Shown here piece after piece: positions 50,425-53,392 of a DNA stretch of 53,392 nt; the first letter of the stretch is position 1; each line of letters opens with the position of its first letter. The stretch comes from CALRBF01 sp964646465 (lineage in GTDB: Bacteria > Patescibacteriota > Minisyncoccia > SW-4-49-11). Both the position numbers and the translations under genes were made by a program. The notes beneath the pieces were generated by a model that worked only from the letters and a program-made list of their open reading frames with translations, did not search any database and had not been told where the DNA came from. Where the stretch lies: the NCBI GenBank assembly GCA_964646465.1, contig CAZYEN010000011.1:1-53392 (forward strand). Direction: 5' to 3'.

Positions 50425-52503
50425 TTAATTATAAAACTCCTCAGTCAAAGCCTGCTCCTCCTCACTAATACCAAATTTAGCATCCGACATCTCAGAAGCA
50501 TTCACATACATCTGATTATTATCCAGCATAGCTATAAAAATCTGTTTTTGCTCCGCTAAAGCCAAATTCTGAAAACTCTCCTCCTGTATAATCTTATCTC
50601 TAAACTCTTGAATTTTGAGATTATAATTAAGGAAATATCTCTCATACATCTCATCAAAAAACTCAATCAATTGCTCAATACTCTCAGCCTCTAAAATTCT
50701 CTCTTTGGCAACTTCATTCCATTCAGCCAGTTCAAAGTAGATAAAATCACCACCACCTTGCCAATTCACGGCTTTACTAATACCTCCAGTATCAAAATTC
50801 TCCACCCCGTCCTGCTTCGCAGTCCACCCCTCGACGAGGGGAATATTCTCCTCTTGAGGAGTACCCGCTTTAGCGGGGGAGGTGGATTGTCCTATTACTT
50901 TTTTGAGCCTCTCCACCGCAATAGTCTCCACATAATTCATCTGCTCAATCCCAATATATTGCCGCCCCATTTTATGAGCCACGGCGGCAGTTGTGCCAGA
51001 TCCGAGATGATAGTCAAGGACGATGTCGTTTTCATCTGTTCCAAGTAAAATTATTCTTTCAATAAGTTTTTCTGGTTTTTGACCACCGACAAAATTAGTA
51101 GCCTCAATGTTTGAACCTTGTATATTATAAACATCGTCCCAAAGATTATTTGCCAACCTCCCTTCATTATCTCTTTCATTCCAATATGCTTTTTCTGCTA
51201 GAGAATTACCTTCTAAGTAAAGTCTTCCATCTAGTTCAAGTTTTTTCATTTTTTGTTTATTCATTCTCCAACCTTTTCTAGGACATTTCCAAACTTTTCC
51301 ATTTTCATCAACATAATCATATGTTGTTTCTGGTCCAGGACTAGATGTTTTTTGTAGTGGATATAGACGGTATTTTCCTCTTCCATCTTCATCGTTTTTG
51401 CTATACATCTTTTTTGTATTTTCAGATAATGGTTTATAAACTGGGTTATATGTGTAATCTAAGGTTTTTCCATACCAAAAAATAATATCTACATCATTTG
51501 GTAAATTTCTTGATATTGTTTTTCCGCTCGAAGATCTAAGCCAAGATATTTGATTTACAAAATTCTCTCTCCCAAACAATTCATCCATCAAAACTTTCAG
51601 ATAGGCACCTTCATTATCATCACATTGTACGAATATTACCCCATCCTCTCTTAGCAATTCCCTTGCTACTTCTAATCTATTTTTCATAAAAGTCAGCCAA
51701 GTGGAGTGATTAAAATTATCATTATACTTAAACCCATCATTACCCGTATTATACGGCGGGTCAATATAGATAAGTTTTACTTTACCTGCAAATTGCTTCT
51801 TGAGACTATGCATAGCTAAGAGATTATTACCTTTGATAATCATATTCTCCGCAATAGTCCCGTTTTTATCTCTTTTAAGAGCATCCACCCCGTCGACTTT
51901 GTCGCCACCCCTCAAGAGGGGAATTTGACCATCTTTTGTAAACCTTTTCCAATTCACCAAGGCCTTGGGGTCTAATAATCTATCAATTTCATCAGGAGCA
52001 AGAACGGAATTAAAAAATATCTCTTTTCGTTTAGCTTGTTTTTGTTCGTACTTTTCAGCTTTTTCAGAATATTCAAAATAATTATCCGTACCTTCTTCAT
52101 TACTTTGCCCACCTTCCAAAATACAATCTTTATACGGCCAATTTAGCACTATATCATTACTATCTTTGAGGAATTTATTCCCATCTATCAGCCCTATTCT
52201 GTTTTTATAAGCGGTATAAGAATTATCTATTTTATTCTCCTCCATAAAAAACCTAAAGTCATTAATCTTGAAGACATAAGTAGACTGCTTCTCAGTAGTA
52301 TCTGGACTAATTTTAGCAAAAAACTTCTCTCTCAAAACCTCCTCTTGTAATAATAAATTAATAATCTTGTCATCAATCTTTTCTACCAAATCCAAAAGCA
52401 AAGTTTGATTTAATTCCTTCTCTCCCTCTTCATTTTGAAACCAAATTCTCTCATCCGCCTCCAATACTGATAATATAATTGACCTAAAATTAATTCCTGG
52501 CAT
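50425..52503 (-). CDS. Type III DNA methyltransferase, Mod subunit
   Basis: A 692-aa N6-adenine methyltransferase of beta type: motif IV DPPYNTGNDGF (near 250) precedes motif I LDYHLGSGTTAAV (near 498). It confers sequence specificity to the Res-Mod complex; the recognition site cannot be read. Three repeat-derived inserts lie in frame. Residues ~193-207 (IPLLRGGDKVDGVDA) come from an A element at 51884-51925. Residues ~539-568 come from a C-like arm (50848-50886) next to a second A element (50801-50845; NIPLVEGWTAKQDGVE). The frame stays open throughout. First gene of the operon. Confidence 0.93.
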   Translation of the reverse strand: MPGINFRSIILSVLEADERIWFQNEEGEKELNQTLLLDLVEKIDDKIINLLLQEEVLREKFFAKISPDTTEKQSTYVFKINDFRFFMEENKIDNSYTAYKNRIGLIDGNKFLKDSNDIVLNWPYKDCILEGGQSNEEGTDNYFEYSEKAEKYEQKQAKRKEIFFNSVLAPDEIDRLLDPKALVNWKRFTKDGQIPLLRGGDKVDGVDALKRDKNGTIAENMIIKGNNLLAMHSLKKQFAGKVKLIYIDPPYNTGNDGFKYNDNFNHSTWLTFMKNRLEVARELLREDGVIFVQCDDNEGAYLKVLMDELFGRENFVNQISWLRSSSGKTISRNLPNDVDIIFWYGKTLDYTYNPVYKPLSENTKKMYSKNDEDGRGKYRLYPLQKTSSPGPETTYDYVDENGKVWKCPRKGWRMNKQKMKKLELDGRLYLEGNSLAEKAYWNERDNEGRLANNLWDDVYNIQGSNIEATNFVGGQKPEKLIERIILLGTDENDIVLDYHLGSGTTAAVAHKMGRQYIGIEQMNYVETIAVERLKKVIGQSTSPAKAGTPQEENIPLVEGWTAKQDGVENFDTGGISKAVNWQGGGDFIYFELAEWNEVAKERILEAESIEQLIEFFDEMYERYFLNYNLKIQEFRDKIIQEESFQNLALAEQKQIFIAMLDNNQMYVNASEMSDAKFGISEEEQALTEEFYN
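50801..50886. repeat. In-frame A element and C-like arm inside mod
   Basis: An inverted A copy (TCCACCCCGTCC ... GAGGGGAATA) is directly followed by CTCCTCTTGAGGAGTACCCG...GGTGGA, a C-like arm. Both are translated near the C-terminal third, after motif I. Confidence 0.9.
51884..51925. repeat. In-frame A element inside mod (second site)
   Basis: TCCACCCCGTCGACTTTGTC ... GAGGGGAATT, translated upstream of motif IV. The inner part of the palindrome differs from other copies (GTCGAC) while the ends are conserved. Confidence 0.9.
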
Positions 52504-52609
52504 ATATTATAATTTATTATTCTATATATCTTATATTATACCTTGTAATCTTATAAAAATACAGAGTAAGAAATTGTGAGCTCATACCTCCCTTAGGTGG
52601 GCTGAGCTA

Positions 52610-52702
52610 AATTCCCCTCTTGAGGGGTGCTGTCTTTAGACAGCGGGGTGGAGTGAGCTATGTCCTCCTTTGGAGGAGGTGGCACGAAGTGCCGGTGGTG
52701 GA
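52610..52702. repeat. A element followed by B arm
   Basis: A element 52610-52652, then B arm about 52660-52702 (TGTCCTCCTTTGGAGGAGG ... GGTGGTGGA). They lie upstream of mod, between it and the orphan gene at 52788. The rest of this 280-bp stretch shows nothing else but a terminator. Confidence 0.8.
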
Positions 52703-52731
52703 TTCAGTGTAAATTTTAATATATCTTTAAA

Positions 52732-52755
52732 GAAAAAACCCTCGCTCAGCGAGGG
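52732..52755 (-). terminator. Terminator after 52788-53186
   Basis: Stem CCCTCGC/GCGAGGG, followed on the minus strand by TTTTTTC. Confidence 0.85.
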
Positions 52756-52787
52756 GGAAAGAATGGACAATATTAAATGAGTCTGTG

Positions 52788-53186
52788 TCAACTGGATTGA
52801 TATATCGTATCAGAGAATCTTACACTAGTCTGAAATGCTGTGGCACTATCAATAGCAGCCTTATGTGAAGATGCCTCTAATGATTCAATAGTAGGGCTTT
52901 TGGCTATTAGTGAAATTGCTGCAGCATTCAAACCTGTTATTATTTCAAAGACACTATTTCTTAAATCTTGAAATTTTGGGTCAGAAGTTAAAACGCTTTC
53001 TGCAAGATTATATGCTTGCAATAATGTATTAGAAGATTCTATAGCTCTTTCTGAAATTTTTTCAATTGGGTCAAGATTTTTATAACCACTTCTCACTATT
53101 AATTCTACTGATGCAGAATCCAGTGCACAGCCTGCATCTGAAAGGGCATTTAGTAAAACCCTTACTTGATCTGAGTTGTTGGTCAC
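52788..53186 (-). CDS. Orphan cassette protein (132 aa)
   Basis: I do not recognise this protein (MTNNSDQVRVLLNALSDAG...). It is predicted all-helical, rich in Ala/Ser/Leu, with a C-terminal half that looks like paired helices (SVFEIITGLNAAAISLIAKS). No membrane segment or signal. Promoter 53214-53242 and terminator 52732-52755 fit the cassette pattern. AT-rich like the host. Confidence 0.65.
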   Translation of the reverse strand: MTNNSDQVRVLLNALSDAGCALDSASVELIVRSGYKNLDPIEKISERAIESSNTLLQAYNLAESVLTSDPKFQDLRNSVFEIITGLNAAAISLIAKSPTIESLEASSHKAAIDSATAFQTSVRFSDTIYQSS

Positions 53187-53213
53187 AGAAAAGACTTGAA
53201 ATTAGGACAATTT

Positions 53214-53242
53214 ACCTTAGCATATTTTACTCATTTTAGCAA
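53214..53242 (-). promoter_or_regulatory. Cassette-type promoter of 52788-53186
   Basis: Minus strand: TTGCTA, 17-bp spacer, TAAGGT. The spacer AAATGAGTAAAATATG resembles the array promoters although the -10 is weak. Confidence 0.55.
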
Positions 53243-53285
53243 TAGCTGTATTCAATTATTGTCCCAAATCATTACTTTAACACCC

Positions 53286-53354
53286 TATCAAGAGGGGAAT
53301 TTAGCTCTGTCCTCCTCCGTCACCTACGGTGCCACCTCCCCCAAGGGAGGACAA
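53286..53354. repeat. Partial A element and inverted B arm
   Basis: Half an A element (CTATCAAGAGGGGAATTT) followed by an inverted B-type arm ending CCAAGGGAGGACA. It lies at the window edge; no gene is seen after 53243. Confidence 0.65.
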
Positions 53355-53392
53355 AACTTAAACACACACTCATCCCCGTGCAAACGCTCGGG

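Noticed and set aside
50758..51048. 96-aa plus-strand frame opposite mod
   Set aside because: It is an antisense shadow of mod opened by the palindromic inserts.

Overview
The window is 53.4 kb of AT-rich bacterial chromosome. TGA is used as a normal stop: several ATGA stop/start overlaps depend on it (at 7119, 12360 and 42917). There is no rRNA, no recognisable transposase and no CRISPR array. Housekeeping genes are compact and include a short IF2 of 498 aa. Together with VirB4-type genes, tRNAs partly lacking an encoded CCA and many orphan small proteins, this suggests a reduced-genome Patescibacteria/CPR-like organism. That assignment is inference; no single marker here proves it.

Layout. 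0.15-4.6 kb: rpsO-pnp plus a membrane protein, then a lytic transglycosylase. 4.7-9.2 kb: tRNA-Leu(UAG), an orphan gene, a Wzt-type ABC ATPase, and a dnaJ-membrane protein-nrdR operon. 9.6-15 kb: mutS-mutL-membrane protein operon. 15-16.5 kb: small orphan genes, a duplicated start of mutS, tRNA-Leu(UAA) and a 53-bp direct repeat of its 3' end. 16.7-22 kb: a yraN-like gene, an O-antigen-ligase-like gene, yvcK and typA. Three identical palindromic parS-like sites (16666, 17403, 21906) and a cluster of perfect DnaA boxes (18093, 18410, 18448) mark a possible origin or centromere region. 22-29.3 kb: an MsrQ-like membrane protein, a histidine phosphatase, a cupin, a tandem LOG-family protein, pcrA/uvrD and five tRNAs (Ala, Asp, His, Arg, Cys). 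29.4-32.8 kb: a tandem array of small orphan genes, plus a SpoU methyltransferase. 32.8-36.2 kb: infB-rbfA with a DUF4446-like gene, and rsmA. 37.9-44.5 kb: a split virB4 operon and two O-antigen-ligase-like genes. 44.9-45.6 kb: a GC-rich gene for a cyanobacterial-type aldehyde-deformylating oxygenase. 45.7-52.5 kb: a Type III restriction-modification operon (mod, BRO-like gene, res) ending in a secreted-type thermonuclease gene. 52.8-53.2 kb: another orphan gene.

Two things stand out. First, about 16 small orphan genes share one architecture: an extended sigma70 promoter (TTGACA, 17-bp spacer, TGn-TATnnT, usually inside GTGGTAT), one short ORF and an intrinsic terminator. In the 29.4-31.75 kb array the promoters, the AT-rich DNA upstream of them and the terminators resemble each other, while the ORFs between them do not, and some ORFs are clearly richer in G+C than the flanks. 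This looks like gene cassettes with fixed expression ends and exchangeable cargo. Second, the aldehyde-deformylating oxygenase keeps all six di-metal ligands but has no acyl-ACP reductase beside it, so it looks like a horizontally acquired enzyme.

Intergenic DNA is filled with GC-rich palindromic repeat families. Here they are called A (about 44 bp, ends AATTCCCC...GGGGTGGA), B and C (arms of a 100-250 bp MITE-like composite with TGTC...GACA ends) and D (GGCGACC...GTCGCC). Family A, and once family C, also lies in frame inside mod and res, in both orientations, like Rickettsia palindromic elements.
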